A stretch of DNA of 64,000 bases from Daphnia pulex (GCF_021134715.1 NC_060019.1:1984001-2048000), one strand, 5' to 3'; shown: positions 33,916 to 46,148, counted from the stretch's first letter. Notes: generated by a model from the sequence alone, not told the origin. Numbers and translations: made by a program.

Positions 33916-34921
33916 CGTATCGGTGATGGCGAAGACATGTGGAGGCATTTTGTTTCGATTCTTGTCCTTGTACAAATTAATGATCTTCTCCTTGTAGATG
34001 GGCAGTTTCTTGTAGGGGTTGACTACCACGCAAAACGGGCCAGAGTATGTCTGTATATAAAAACCAAGAAATTTTAAGATAAATGTGATTAATAATTCGG
34101 GTAACAAGTAATATTTCCCAATTAGCTTTATTTTAAAAAAATTTTGTTTTTAGTTTATCTTTGGTAGAAAAATAAAATTTTGGTTTGCCGTGATGATGAA
34201 TAAAGGTCATGAGATTTTCTCTCTCTGTGATGAAAGCACAACCACTAGAGGTCATTACCACAACAAGAATTGCTCTCATTGATACACAGACACTGACACG
34301 AATTCATTTTTTACTCTTCTTTTCTTTTTCATCTTTATTAATTGTTTACATTATTTTACACTTGTTTGTGTGTAGAGTATATTCGATTGTCTCTCCATGC
34401 AGAAAAACAAATTTACTTTCAAAGAGAAGTGAATGAATGAAATCTTACAGTGCGTCTAGATTGATTTGTTCTTAAATGTTATATGTACAGAGCTTGAGAA
34501 TGATATAAAGAGTTAGCAGAACTGATGTGTTTAAATTAATTGGTATGCTTACGTAGATTAGTCCAGAGTGATAGCGTTCCTTGATGTTGTAGAGGATTGA
34601 GGCCTCATTCTGGAAAGTCAGCTCGGTCATGTCTTCCACCTTGTTGAATTTGGGTGGATTCATATTTTGCAAACTTTCCATTGGCACATGGCAGCGTTCT
34701 CCAGTTTCCATGACTTCCATTTCAAACTCGTCTCCTCTTTCTCCTTTGATTGAAGCTGAGACAAATCCAAAGTGGTCGTGGGGGATCCATATCAGTTTTT
34801 TCTGGGCCCACTCAGCTTGGGTGGTTGAGTCAATGGAGTCATTGTGGTCCACCACTAAGTATTTGAAATAGCGATCATTGCGATCAATTCTGGAATCAGC
34901 ATGGCCATTATAGGTGGCCAT
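33916..34921 (-). pseudogene. 5' fragment of non-muscle myosin II heavy chain
   Basis: Exon one (34,553-34,921) starts MATYNGHADSRIDRNDRYFK and continues through the SH3-like N-domain (AEWAQKKLIWIPHDHFGFVS, MNPPKFNKVEDMTELTFQNE). A GT-AG intron joins it to exon two (to 34,050), [19 protein letters not shown] through [10 protein letters not shown]. This is the start of the motor domain, close to the Drosophila zipper and vertebrate MYH9/10 type. Homology ends abruptly after ITDT at 33,916. The P-loop (GESGAGKT) that should follow within about 20 residues is absent. A truncated duplicate or captured gene start is the simplest reading; the coding part is otherwise intact. Confidence 0.75.
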
Positions 34922-36148
34922 TATGTCTGTACAAAAGAAAGAACTTATTTACAATTGAAAACAAATATGATAGAAATTATTTTGTCTGTTAGCAACTAAC
35001 TTCTGTCTACACTTGGGACAGAGCTGTCAAACAACTAAGAAGTTCACAGCTCACAATTTCTCTTATTTTTATAACAAGGCACTTGAACATCACACACACT
35101 CTAAGTCTATGCTGTTGATTGTCTGCTGTGATTTGGGAGCAATATTGCCAAGTCATATGAATGATGTTTGTTCAAGCTCATTCCCGCTCAATTTTTTGTT
35201 TCCACTCGTCGGTTACGCCCACTTTTCTATCAGGCAGTGCCCCCACCCCACCCATTCCTCAACAAAATATTACTGTTTATTTAAATAATAAAAAATCGAG
35301 GAGAAAATTTTACACGATGCCTTTAAGACACTCCCACAAAACCTAAAAAAAACTTTTTCTTCTTCTTTCGTTGCAACGATAAGGTATAATAAATATCCCA
35401 GCAGATCTATAGGCTGGGCGCGAAATAACGGAGGCGAGAGCGGAAAAAAGTCGTGTGCACTCATTTGCCGGCGCCGTTCTATATAACACATCTTTTTCAC
35501 AAAGCGCCTTTCTAATCTATCCTCACAAATCTTTCGCCCTTCTATCCAACCAAATGCCTTTGATAGAAGTAATATATATGGAAATAGAATTTTCGGCAGG
35601 GCGAGGGGGAATCTCATATTATTATTAGTCTATGAACCTCTGCAAACTAACATAAAGTTTTCCTTTTTTTAATGTAAAAAAAAATTGACATCAGCAATGG
35701 CGTAAAACCAAATCACTGGATATATGCTGTGCGATGGACAAAGACGAGTAAATCCAATACGTTCATGACTGGCGAGGTTCTTTTTTGTTATAAAATTATC
35801 TTGAATAATAATGAGTAAAAACTCCTCTGAACTCTCGGATTAGTATTGACCCGTTAGCCATTATGATTCAATCGTGTTAGAAAAGGGATATTATAAAAAT
35901 AAAGTCTTTGATGCAGATTCTTTGTAATTGGTTGTGTACTACTTGTCTTGCATTCCGCGCTGCACAATGTGCCCCCTTTCTGTCGGCAACGCACAAAAAA
36001 TTGGAACTGTCAACAGTTTTTATTTTTCAAGCTAATTTACATCATCAAAGCTAATACATCATTCTCTTTGACAATCATTTATTTTAAATTTATTGTTTCC
36101 GACGCTACATCATTACAGCATATATTTCTTATTTTTTTTTTTAATTTT
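34922..36148. other. No gene seen
   Basis: It contains the upstream region of the myosin fragment and a 115-codon minus-strand frame (35,270-35,617) without family resemblance. No repeat is obvious. Confidence 0.4.
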
Positions 36149-36513
36149 TAAGTGCAAGATGACGATGGAGTTCTGCACCGTTTGCCGAAAAAAAATAGTG
36201 GTTACACGGAAGTAACAAATGGCATGATACCGAAAATAAACGTAAATGCCGAAGAACCTGGATTGAATTGTCAGAATCCTGGACATCAAGGATCAGTACA
36301 CTCCCTCAAAATGGATACACTCGAGTGTGATCCCTGTGAACGCACTGGACCACCTATGACTCAACGTAGAAATCAATGGAATTTGCAACTGAGCCCAATA
36401 ATTTCAACCAGACCGATTTTCGTAGTGGTTCTCGTCTCACGTTCCTCCAGTGGTCGAGAAATTAAGCAGAAAATATATGACGACATGAGGATATGCGTCA
36501 AAGAAAATCAAAG
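36149..36513 (+). CDS. Unrecognised exon
   Basis: An open frame bordered by 'tttttaag' and 'ggtaaatt' reads DDDGVLHRLPKKNSGYTEVT, GLNCQNPGHQGSVHSLKMD, CDPCERTGPP and EIKQKIYDDMRICVKENQR. The Cys/His spacing hints at a zinc-binding part. No family is recognised and no partner exon was found, so gene status is uncertain. Confidence 0.35.
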
Positions 36514-37491
36514 GTAAATTAATTTTCTGTTTTCTTCTTTCGGTTTTTTTGGGTGTGGTCGATTGGCGCCACTTGTCACTATTTCTCGCTATTTGTACAA
36601 ATTCGTTGCAATTTAATTGATCTATGGCCAACGACACAACAATCTTAGAGACAAATTTTCTGTTTTTGTGTACATGCGGAATTTTTGGGCATTCAACTCC
36701 ACTTTGCATTGTTGTTGTGGCGTTGATGTTGCTCGTCTTTTTTGTCATTCTTGTCGATCGTTCTTTTTTCGGCCGCTGCTGCCCGGTCCCTACAAAAAAA
36801 TGACTGCGGTACTGATTTCTCTATTCGTAGATGTCAGGTCTCACTCTCTCTCTCACCCACTGGTTGCTGCTCTTAATCGTCCCTCTTTTCATTTTTCATT
36901 CCATCGACCCACCCCTCTGACGAGACTGGCAAAGTGCATAGCTTTACGCATTTCTCACGACATTTCAAACGACATTTACAAGCATTTCCCCCTGGGCGGA
37001 CGGCGGGGTTGATAGCATTCCGATTTTTTGGGGTCTTCTTATTTTTATTTTCTAAAGAAGGAAGGGGGAAAAGAAGAAAAGGAAAGGACATTCTTACAAA
37101 CTGGGGATTGATATGAGACTCGGCCTATCAAGGAGGGCGGGCAACACTCGGACGGCCAAAAGTTTGCGCACAAAGTGCTAGATGCAGCCCATAGTAACAT
37201 CTTGCACCTGCCAAAACACACAACAAGCAGGAAATTATTCATGCCAAAAATTCAATCATTCATTTCCTATTTGTCCAATTTTGGTCCATTTCCCGATTGG
37301 GCATCTAGAAAACAATCAAAGAAAAAAAGAATAAGAAAACAAATTGAAAAAATCCCATGGTGGGGGGGGGGAAGAAGAAATTCGCCCAGTATGTGTGGGT
37401 CCGTCCGTCTCTCTCTAACTTCGTTGGAGGTTTTCGACTGAATGAGAATGTAGATCACTTGATCCAAATCCATTTCGCTCTCCAAATCGCC
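36514..37491. other. No gene seen
   Basis: Pyrimidine- and purine-rich tracts and a poly-G run near 37,362-37,371. Overlapping open frames on both strands have biased composition only. Confidence 0.4.
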
Positions 37492-37719
37492 CTAGTGGTT
37501 GTTGTTCATGTCCTCCTCATCCACGTCCACCTCGTCGTCGCTCGAGGTGGCGGAGAAGAGTCGACGGTACATCAGACCAGCCTGACTCGCATTAGACGGA
37601 TGGTGGCTAAAGATTTCCAGCAAAATTTGCTTGTCCTCGTCTTCCAGCCCTACTTGCCCGTCGTCAGGTCTGTCGTTGTCGTCTTTGTCGAAATAGCCCG
37701 TAATGGTAGGCAGAGCCAT
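37492..37719 (-). CDS. Unrecognised acidic frame
   Basis: A 75-codon frame beginning MALPTITGYFDKDDNDRPDD and ending in an acidic tail (TSSDDEVDVDEEDMNNN). The CG- and TC-rich base use differs from the A/T-rich surroundings, which supports coding origin. An overlapping frame on the plus strand is the alternative. Family unknown. Confidence 0.3.
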   Translation of the reverse strand: MALPTITGYFDKDDNDRPDDGQVGLEDEDKQILLEIFSHHPSNASQAGLMYRRLFSATSSDDEVDVDEEDMNNNH

Positions 37720-37854
37720 AAAAAAATGTAGCGGTTAGACGACAATTCCGGCTAGTGAATGGGCGGATTCGTTTTAAATAAATAGGGGAAAATTATAAAA
37801 ATTTGCATAATAAAATCTATTCTTTAACCATAGATTTTTAATTTTATCCTATTT

Positions 37855-38127
37855 ATGTTTCCTAGACAAATTTTGGATTTCCTGAAGATGAAAACGGGAT
37901 TGGATTACGATATTCACATCGTTGCGCAAATAGGCCATAATGGCTCTTCTTTATCCCTACTTGAAGACAGTGACACACATGTGCGCAAGAAACATCATGA
38001 AGAACGAATTCCTGCTAGTCACATATCTGACATCTTCTTTTATCATAGAACATCCACGTCTATGTTTGGATATATGACGAATTCGCCCGGTGAGCTTACT
38101 GGGAAGGTGGCAAATCTTGTAAATTAA
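37855..38127 (+). CDS. Unrecognised exon-like frame
   Basis: After an AG at 37,863-37,864 the frame reads ILDFLKMKTGLDYDIHIVAQ, then SLLEDSDTHVRKKHHEERI and ends after GELTGKVANLVN. A further open piece at 38,224-38,395 (MSSSVVFMTNGVYVTNSEGV) may belong to it. Neither is recognised. Confidence 0.3.
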   Translation: MFPRQILDFLKMKTGLDYDIHIVAQIGHNGSSLSLLEDSDTHVRKKHHEERIPASHISDIFFYHRTSTSMFGYMTNSPGELTGKVANLVN

Positions 38128-38515
38128 AAATAATAATTTATTTTTGTTTATAACTTTAATTAATGTAATTCTTTAAATAATTACAGTACAGAAATTTCAA
38201 GAATTTAGAAAGGGGGGGGGATTATGTCATCATCCGTTGTTTTTATGACAAATGGTGTTTATGTAACGAACAGTGAAGGTGTTGTGCCTAATTTTACATT
38301 ATTCACGGGTGAAGATTTCATAGAAACAACTAAACCCCTTGTGCGAACTGACTTTGTGGGATTCCGAGATACGACAGAAGCAACAATTGAGGGATAAATT
38401 ACCGGAATGTCACAAGGTAACTACATTTCCTAAATATTTTCTTAAAAGTTCTCATTTTTTTTAATATTTTATAATTTAGATTCAGGAACAAGACTAATAC
38501 TAACACATCAAGCAA

Positions 38516-38564
38516 GGAAAAAGCAAAAGACAACACCTGAAAACTGTTGTCTTTTGCTTTTTCC
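38516..38564. repeat. Perfect 19-bp hairpin
   Basis: The arm ggaaaaagcaaaagacaac (38,516-38,534) and its exact complement (38,546-38,564) flank an 11-base loop. It lies inside an exon-like region and has no tail of T residues typical of a Pol III terminator. Confidence 0.85.
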
Positions 38565-40440
38565 TAAGAATCAAATTAACTCTGAACTAATAGATAATAT
38601 GATTAGATCTATATTACCGCTACCGGTATATTATTTTGCCCAGAATATGCTATTAACTTTTTTGCTGGATTTTGGTTGCCTATTAAAGATGAAAAATGAA
38701 AAAAATCAAATTATTGCCAAAGCAAAGGTAATTTTTGTTAATTTTACTGAAAAATTGTTTACTAATTATTATTTGATTTTGTATTTTTTCAGGAAAGTCA
38801 AAACAGATTCTTCTGCTAAGCAAAACCTTTACGAAGCTCTTATGTAGTTATCCGAAGTAGCAATTGTATAAAAAAACATTGATTCAGCGATTGAAGATTT
38901 GAAAAGATGTTTTAAAGTTCTAACGATGTGTCCAGCTGAGAGCAGGTTTTTAATTTGAAAACAATTTCGCCAAGCATAATTTTAAATTCATTTTCAGACG
39001 CTCAGGGACAGTCAGGGAGACAGTCAGGGAAAAACTAAACCTAAAACTTGTATCTTACATCACAGCGTTTGACCGTGACCGAATAAATAATTTAAGCTGA
39101 TTTCGATCACCCTTCCTCTTTTTTTACCCCAGCTGGATAAAACCACGGGAGCCATCTAGTGGTCAGAAAAACAAAAACTTTTTCAAAAATATCTTACATT
39201 TTCAAAAAATGTTCCTGTTGTGTTTTCGAATCATCTTTTTTGTGGTTTGAGTTGAAATATATAAATATAATGTGTTCAAAATTTACGAATCAGTCATATA
39301 AAGTAAAAAAACAAACATTCCTTGTGCGTTCATTGTGCTATGTGAAGCAACTACCGGCAATTGTATTACTATAACTCACCATAGAGAAAAGCGCGGCCGA
39401 TTCTTGTGTATATTATCTCACTAAAAAATAACATTTCTGGTGAAATTGTTGTTGGCTTGATAAGTGTATTATTAAAGCCTGTGGTATTCAGGAAGAATTT
39501 TTGAAGGGGGAGCCCTCTTCCAAAGGGGAAGGGGGAGGATTTTCCATTTTTGAATTCCCCAAGGGGGCTCCCCCCTCAAAAATGGCCGACCAAAAGGGAG
39601 TGAAATAGCTCGGGGGGATGAAAAAACACGCAAAAAACACAAACATTTAGGATTATAAACTTCAATATATCTCACGATTAACAAAAAACACCCTCCCAAT
39701 TTTTTTATATCTTATGTAAACATATCTATTGTTTCTCGGTAAATTATTCGCTTTTCGTCAAATTTACCGACTGATTTATTATGATTTTTTAAAGTGTAAC
39801 CATTTTAGATTTTTATTTTTCAAATTGCGGGTGAAAATATTTCTTAAAAATAAAAACAAATGTGTCAGATCGACGTAAAATTTAATTTTACGTCGATTGG
39901 TTTAGGTCTCACAACATTCTAATAACAAAATAAGTCGCAATTAAAGAAAAACCGAAAAATGTATTTTTTTTCAGTTCACGGCAAAATAACAAAAAAATAA
40001 ATTAAAATTTTAATATCTCCTAAACTATTCAAGCGATAATTCTGAAAATTTCAGGATCATTTTTTTTTGCCCATCTTTACCCAACCCCCAAAAATGAATA
40101 GAATCCCAATTTTGACGGCGCCATCGATCGGCAGATTTCGCGTGGAATGACCCACTAACTTCCGAACCCGCTAACATTTTTTCTACCTTTAAGCCTGGGA
40201 AATACTGCCAGGCATCCACAAGTGCTTCAGCCGTAGAAAAGTTGAATCCACCAGGATAGGAAAAAAGCCAAGAAAAATGAGTCGAATCTTCCAATCGGGA
40301 TTTTTATTTTTCGGATGATGCATCTAAGGAGCAAAGACGAATAACGAATGTTTTCTGGGCTTAAAATTTTGTTTAGTTGTTGTAATCACGATAGACACAA
40401 GGCGCATATTTAATGTGATACAGCCATCCAAAGTAACGAT
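38565..40440. other. No gene seen; small repeats
   Basis: It contains a short palindrome at about 39,872-39,896 (cgacgtaaaattt and complement) and a partly self-complementary G/C-rich patch at 39,500-39,600 (gggggagccctcttcc and ggggctcccccctc). The 89-codon minus frame at 40,025-40,294 has no family resemblance. Confidence 0.4.
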
Positions 40441-40554
40441 AAACTCGTTCGTCCAGTCGTCCGTCCCGTTTTCCGAAACAAATCGAGATCCATACGGCTT
40501 CTTCCAACATCAACACGTCATTTGCTTTTCCCATTTAGTTTTTCTTTCTTACAT

Positions 40555-40790
40555 CTTTTTCCGGTCATTTTCTTCCAGTCACTTTCTTTCCTGCTCTACT
40601 TCTGGTCATTTTCTTCCAGTCACTTTCTTACATATCCTTCTTCCAATTCTTTTCCCCCTATTTTCATCCGGTCATTTTTTACTCGAAAAACTTAAACTAA
40701 GCCTTCCTTAACTACTCAACAACCACCAACCACCTACACAATTTTTTATCCGGTCATTTTTTACTCGAAAAACTTAAACTGAGCCTTCTT
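40555..40790. repeat. Local direct repeats
   Basis: 'ggtcattttcttccagtcac' occurs twice near 40,563-40,625. A 40-bp block starting atccggtcattttttactcg occurs at about 40,667 and again at about 40,749, with one substitution. Confidence 0.75.
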
Positions 40791-40964
40791 TAACCTTCCG
40801 TTCTTTTCTTTTTTTTGCGTTGAATTTTCTTTTTTTTTTTAAATTTATCTTTAATCATATCTTTTTTTGCATCACCCGGTCTTCTTGGTTAAAAACAAAT
40901 TTTATTGTTTTAAGAAACCCATTTCGCTTTTTTTAATTGGAGGTAGTAGGCCTACTCCATGGAC

Positions 40965-42028
40965 CTATTCGACGTCCGCTTCTGGTATAGAAATCTCTTC
41001 TGGTACCAGTGTTTCCTCGTTGTTGCCTTCTAATGCCGAGGCTGTTTCTAGTTCGGTAGTTTCGAGTACTTGTAGATTCGGTTGTACATTCGGGTACAAA
41101 TCTTCATATTCTGGTGGGGGTTCATCAATGTTCTCCGGCCGATACATTTGGAATCATAGTTTCATAAGACGGCGGATCTTCAAAATTTGATGGACCAATT
41201 TCCTTATCTGCTTCCGGTGCTGCATCTGGTGAATTTTCGCGATGGTCCTCTGCTTTCGGATCGGCTTCGTCTTCTTCGTACGCCGCATCTGTTGTTTCTG
41301 GTTCTGTGTTATTAGCGTCAATTGGATCATAATCCAGTCCAGGACACAGGTTATCATTTTCTGGTGGAACATGGTCTGGTTCTTCTAATTCTATTACGCT
41401 TGCCGGGTTATTAGAGTCAGCATATGGAGCGTCGTCTTATATTTGCGTATCAGATGCGGCAGACGCAGGAATAAACCAAGAAACGGGTCATTGTCCCGAT
41501 TCATTTGTTGTGTTATTCTATTGTGTGTTACCCCATTACTCTCTGGGTGATGATATTCGTCGGTATTACGTTGAAATCCGTAGTTGTAGTTTAATGCAGA
41601 GTACCGGTAGTCGCAGTTATAAACGACCCAACGACCACGACTCGTTCACGGCCGTTATCATCATCGCGCTCATTACTTTCAGCATGAACTTGATTGATGG
41701 TAGTATAGCGATTCGAAAACCTTTCTTCCTGGGCCGGATAGCAATAACGTACGGGATAGTTATTTTTATGCCCGTCGTACCCGGACAACCAAGTCATGTA
41801 CTTATTGACTACAAGGTTTTTGATGTACCGTAATAGGCAATACTTCTTCGACCGCTCCATCACACGATCACAATGTGTTACTTCAGAAGACTCTCCATAG
41901 ACTGACAATGTGGTTTCATACCCATTGGGATGCTTCATTTTCTTCAAGAAAAAGGAAGTTCCCATATATCTTGTGAGGAATCCAAACAGAAACGACTGAT
42001 AGTTTTTTGGATCAAATTTCCTTGTCAT
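40965..42028 (-). pseudogene. Frameshifted gene with an acidic PPxY-motif tail
   Basis: Four frames read in order. It starts MTRKFDPKNYQSFLFGFLTR at 42,028. A His/Tyr-rich part follows (YNYGFQRNTDEYHHPESNG, near 41,520-41,590). Then comes an acidic part (PASVIELEEPDHVPPENDN, CPGLDYDPIDANN) ending FEDPPSYETMIP near 41,150. After a last shift it reads MYRPENIDEPPPEYEDLYPN and ends EEISIPEADVE. PPSY and PPEY are classical binding sites for WW domains of Nedd4-type ubiquitin ligases. One in-frame stop and about three frame changes show decay, unless some frame changes are unrecognised introns. Family unknown. Confidence 0.45.
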
Positions 42029-42232
42029 CTACAAAGATTACATAAAAACAAACTAGGATTAATGATTTACAGGACTGATACACGACTGAGATTTCCATTA
42101 CAAACAATATGAAAAAGCAAGCAGCTTCTTCTCAATCTTACTATATCGATTCAATCCTACATGTCGACCGTCAGAAGAAAAAATAAAAATAATAAATCAT
42201 TAAGCATTCTTTCCATTTTTGTTTTACATACG

Positions 42233-42464
42233 TAGGGGAGACTGGAGTATGCCGGGACACCGGGTCAAGAGGGACAGTAGGGGGGAAAATAGAAGATTTT
42301 AATAAAATTCAAAACATTTTTAGTATGTTATTTAGATACATGCCATCTAATTTGTTATGTATCTAAAGCTCATACTAAAAATGTTTTGAATTTTATTAAA
42401 ATCTTCTATTTTCCCCCTACTGTCCCTCTTGACCCGGTGTCCCGGCACACTCCAGTCTCCCCTA
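42233..42464. mobile_element. Almost perfect 232-bp foldback MITE
   Basis: The left arm from taggggagactggagt (42,233) and the right arm ending actccagtctcccct(a) at 42,464 are complementary over about 95 bp each with very few mismatches, around a loop of about 45 bp near 42,330-42,370. The first 15 bases match the ends of the element at 11,768-12,570. High arm identity suggests recent activity or recent formation. Confidence 0.85.
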
Positions 42465-44790
42465 TTACGTATTTACATGTTTGCATGCTTTTTTCTTCTT
42501 TTATGATTATTTAAAAGGGATGAAAGAGAAAAGGAGAGAGAAAGGAGGTTAATTTTTAATTGGAAGAACAAAGTAAGAAAAATTTCCATTAATTCTTACC
42601 AAACGAGTTCGAGCGAGTTTGGGGAAGCCTCTCCCAGCTAGTTGGGCATTATTCTAGCTGATGAGATAAAAGTAAAAAAAAATAAGATGAAAGTGCAAAA
42701 ATTCGTAGGTAGATTTTAAAATAACTGGGAGACATAATAAAAACGAGATTTACTTTACCTGATCAGCAATACCAGCGGCTACATCTAGTCCACCTCTCGA
42801 CTATCTGGGGATTAATAAAGATCCGGGTTCAGCGCCAAAATTCCGCGTATTAGATGCACCAACATTTTTTTTAGCTTAAGCAGACACCAAAGCAAGCAGA
42901 CTACAGTTCTTCGACCTCCAGTTTATAGACCATGATACGCCTTTGGTTAGAAAACTGTCACAAAGACATCAACCTCTGCGAAGGGAAATATAACTTCCAC
43001 GTTGGAAATATGGGAGCACTACTTATGAGACCTGATGACGCGAATAAAACAAAACAAAACGCATTTTTCCCTTCTTCTTTCTTTCGTTAAAAATAAAACA
43101 ATTATTTGACGTTTTCCCTTTACAATCATTTCTGATCTCTTTCTCTAGTGGAAGGAAATCCATTACACTCAACTGGGCCCGCTTACTTTGAGTCTATATA
43201 TTTCTAATAGATCCAAGAAACGCAATCAAAGTTATTTGAGCCACACGACGTCAAACTGTATCATTTCCGTGTCCGTCATCACACGATAATCAAAATAAAT
43301 AATCTCACTTAAACATTATATTGAGCACGTAAAAAAAAACAGGATAATAATTCACAATTAATCCCTTTCTTCTATATTTCTCAACAACAATTTCAATTTA
43401 AACCGCAGGGTAATCAAAATCAAATTAACCGTCAAACGATCCATCGGTTTAACTCGCATGTGAGAGCGAACTCTATATCGCCAGGTCCAATTGTCTTAGT
43501 TATGATGGAAAAGCTATTTAAGAAACAAGAGACCATAACGTCCTTCTTTTAATAGGCACAAAAACCACCACCATCGTCGTTCCTTTATTTCCCCAAATTG
43601 TCTCGTTGGGTATATTGAAGATTATGACAAGTAAATGAAAAATGTCGGAAAAAGGGAGAGCGATGTCAATACGTCAGAGTTGTGGACCAACAGGTATCCC
43701 ACCAATATCGGCATATAGATAAACAAGTTAGTTAAACGGAAAAAAATGGAAATAGATTTTAAGTAATTAAATTACCTCGAATATGGTATTTGCTTCCAAT
43801 GTGCCACACTATATGTGGAAACCATCCCCAAGATATGGTTTTTTGTTTTTTGTGGCGAGATCTTTGAGGTCAGTTAGGTTTGAGAAATAAATTAACATTT
43901 CATTATAATGGACAAACAACTCTGAGTGTCAATTTACCCTCAGAGGTTTGAAGGCATAATGGATTACGAAAACACCACAATCCTGCGTGCCAGCCTTCTG
44001 TGAGAGAATCGTTTCGTGAATTATATCGACTGCTTCGCCGTTTTCGCATTTTGCATCTGGGCCGTAGTATCGGTTAATTTCGCGGAATACAAAAGTCAGC
44101 AGTCTCCGATCAAAGTCATTAATTCATCAATGAACGTTAGCCTACTCTTACATGAACGTGGGCCTACTATTACACGAACGGTAACTGATGTAAGTTCACA
44201 AAACAAAGTGGGTGTACCTAGCAACAAACCAAGATGCATCGAAGTGGAAGAGTTGGCATATTTTCTACGAGCTGAAACTTAAACCAAGAGGCGAAAACAG
44301 AATAGCTATAGGAGAGGTAGCATTGTCTACTGTTCACTTCTATAGTTTTTCTCTTTGTTGTTCTCGGGAACATGTAAGGAATTATGTAGTTATTCAGGCT
44401 GCACGAATGTCTTTGAGCGATTGCCATAAGAGTTTTGATGCCAATAATGATCTTTTTCATTATTTAACTAATTGTTTTTCCATTTTGGGTTGAATAGGTG
44501 CAACTTTTTTTCCCATCCCCCTGGCCGATTATTTTGTTTGTGTATTTTCTTCTATTTTGCTCGTTCGTTAAATCGACCTCAATTTACAAACCATTGAATA
44601 AATTTTTTTTTAGCTATTTCGTTTGTTAGGAGAGAATTCAATACCAGTTGGCAGGCCTCCACAACCAAAAATGATTGTTTATGGGAAGGAAAAGGAATTT
44701 CCCGTGTATTTAGGTATTTAATTAATCTCACCAATGTTTAGTGGTAACGTGTTTTAATTTTGCTTCAATTTTTTTCTATTTTTAGCTATT
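42465..44790. other. No gene recognised
   Basis: Open frames at 44,016-44,282 (hydrophobic start, MNYIDCFAVFAFCIWAVVSV) and 44,212-44,493 have no family resemblance. The former could be a signal-bearing exon, but no continuation was found. A short block 'cctacta/tcttacatgaacg' is repeated near 44,140-44,180. Confidence 0.35.
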
Positions 44791-44801
44791 GAGTCCTTCT
44801 A

Positions 44802-44955
44802 CTGTACTTAAATTGGCCACCACAAAAGGGTTTGTCCGGAGCCAAAACGCAGACTCGTGAAAATGCGATGCCATATTTGCAACGGCAAAGGACACAAAAA
44901 CGCCAATTGCCCATATTTCATCAAGTGGATGTCCGACAACACAAAACTATATTAG
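44802..44955 (+). pseudogene. Tandem CCHC zinc-knuckle fragment
   Basis: One frame contains an intact knuckle CHICNGKGHKNANC (C-x2-C-x4-H-x4-C, 44,869-44,910). Before it, IGHHKRVCPEPKRR keeps the second half of another knuckle whose first cysteine is now Ser and whose middle holds a stop. Paired knuckles of this style occur in MULE-type transposases and in retroelement Gag. The source is unknown. Confidence 0.5.
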
Positions 44956-45042
44956 GACAATTGTACAGCATCATCTTAAGCATCATTACCTTAGTAAGTA
45001 CTATTTTTTAAAACTTATTTAAATTCATCACATCATTCCAAA

Positions 45043-45255
45043 TGTACTCCTGGATAAATGAGGTTCTATCCACTATAAAAATCCAAATTTACTCATCTAT
45101 ATGTGAGGTTTTATGCACTCTCCAAAACCCAAATTTACTCCTCAAAAAGTGAGGTTCTATCCACACCCGAAACCCAAATTTACTCCTCTTTATGTGAGGT
45201 TCTATCCACTCCCAATTCCCAAATTTACTCCTTTGTAAGTGAATTTTGCACTGTT
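45043..45255. repeat. 45-bp minisatellite
   Basis: About four and a half copies of a 45-46 bp unit built as aaatttactcct, 8 variable bases, gaggttctatccact and a C-rich end. Copies differ mainly in the two variable blocks. Confidence 0.85.
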
Positions 45256-45367
45256 TAAATTTCTGGTTCTTGGTTGACTCACTTGTATGTCCATTAATTG
45301 GCAAAATTAGTTATTAATTATAGAGTTACTTAATTCTGTTCATTTTTATATCAGAATTTGATCACGA

Positions 45368-45810
45368 TTGGTGGTTGAATGGCGTACGAAAAATGATGAT
45401 TTTTCCAATTACATACAATCCATTACAAAGAAATCGCATTTTTATACTTCCAAGTATTATGGGGGGTTGCTGATCAACGCAGATTGGATTCTCCTCGACC
45501 GATACGTTCCGAAGTGGACCAATGAGAAAATTACGGTGATGACACAACCTTTCAGAAAGATTCGCCCAGGCTTTACCTTGCAGAAGACTGGAAAAAAACA
45601 GCCAGTAACATGTCTGTTTTTGAAAAAAATAGCGCCCAGGCGAAACTGGAGAAACGTGGTTATCATGATTTAAACCATAATATCAACGCTTGGAATACCT
45701 ACCTTGGAATGTTCAAAAAGATGTGGGTAATTAAAGACTGGTCACAGTACGCTGTATCGATAACGATAACGGCCCGATGTTTCCGGCAGGCAACAATAAC
45801 GACTGGTTAG
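45368..45810 (+). pseudogene. Unrecognised frame with one frameshift
   Basis: The first frame (MVVEWRTKNDDFSNYIQSIT, INADWILLDRYVPKWTNEKI) changes near 45,570-45,600 to another that continues LYLAEDWKKTASNMSVFEKN and GYHDLNHNINAWNTYLGMF. Together they give about 145 residues of protein-like sequence. It lies between zinc-knuckle debris and a solo LTR, so it may be transposon-derived. Family unknown. Confidence 0.35.
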
Positions 45811-46148
45811 TAGGTTTTTTCTATATTTGGTATCACTGTGACTATAAAATGATATAAATCAAAATAATTTCTTTTTTGGAACATCTATCATCCTTAAAAC
45901 GGACATTTTCCCCCGTTCTGCATAATGTCGACAAAGTGATACCAGGGGTGAACGCAACTCAATAACTCTTTCTTGAGCAATTACAAGCTAAACGTGTTTT
46001 CACAAGAAAGATCGCAACTTCCCAAGCGTAAAATTAAATCACTCTGGAGACATTAAAGATTGGATAGTGTAAGAACGTAACGTAAGAGTTTTTCTAACCT
46101 ATGCAGTTTTTCCCACTAAGCCTGTTTTTTTCAATATTTTTAAAATAG

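Noticed and set aside
45043..45255. Repeat-spacer array
   Set aside because: The variable blocks are too short and similar; it is an imperfect minisatellite.
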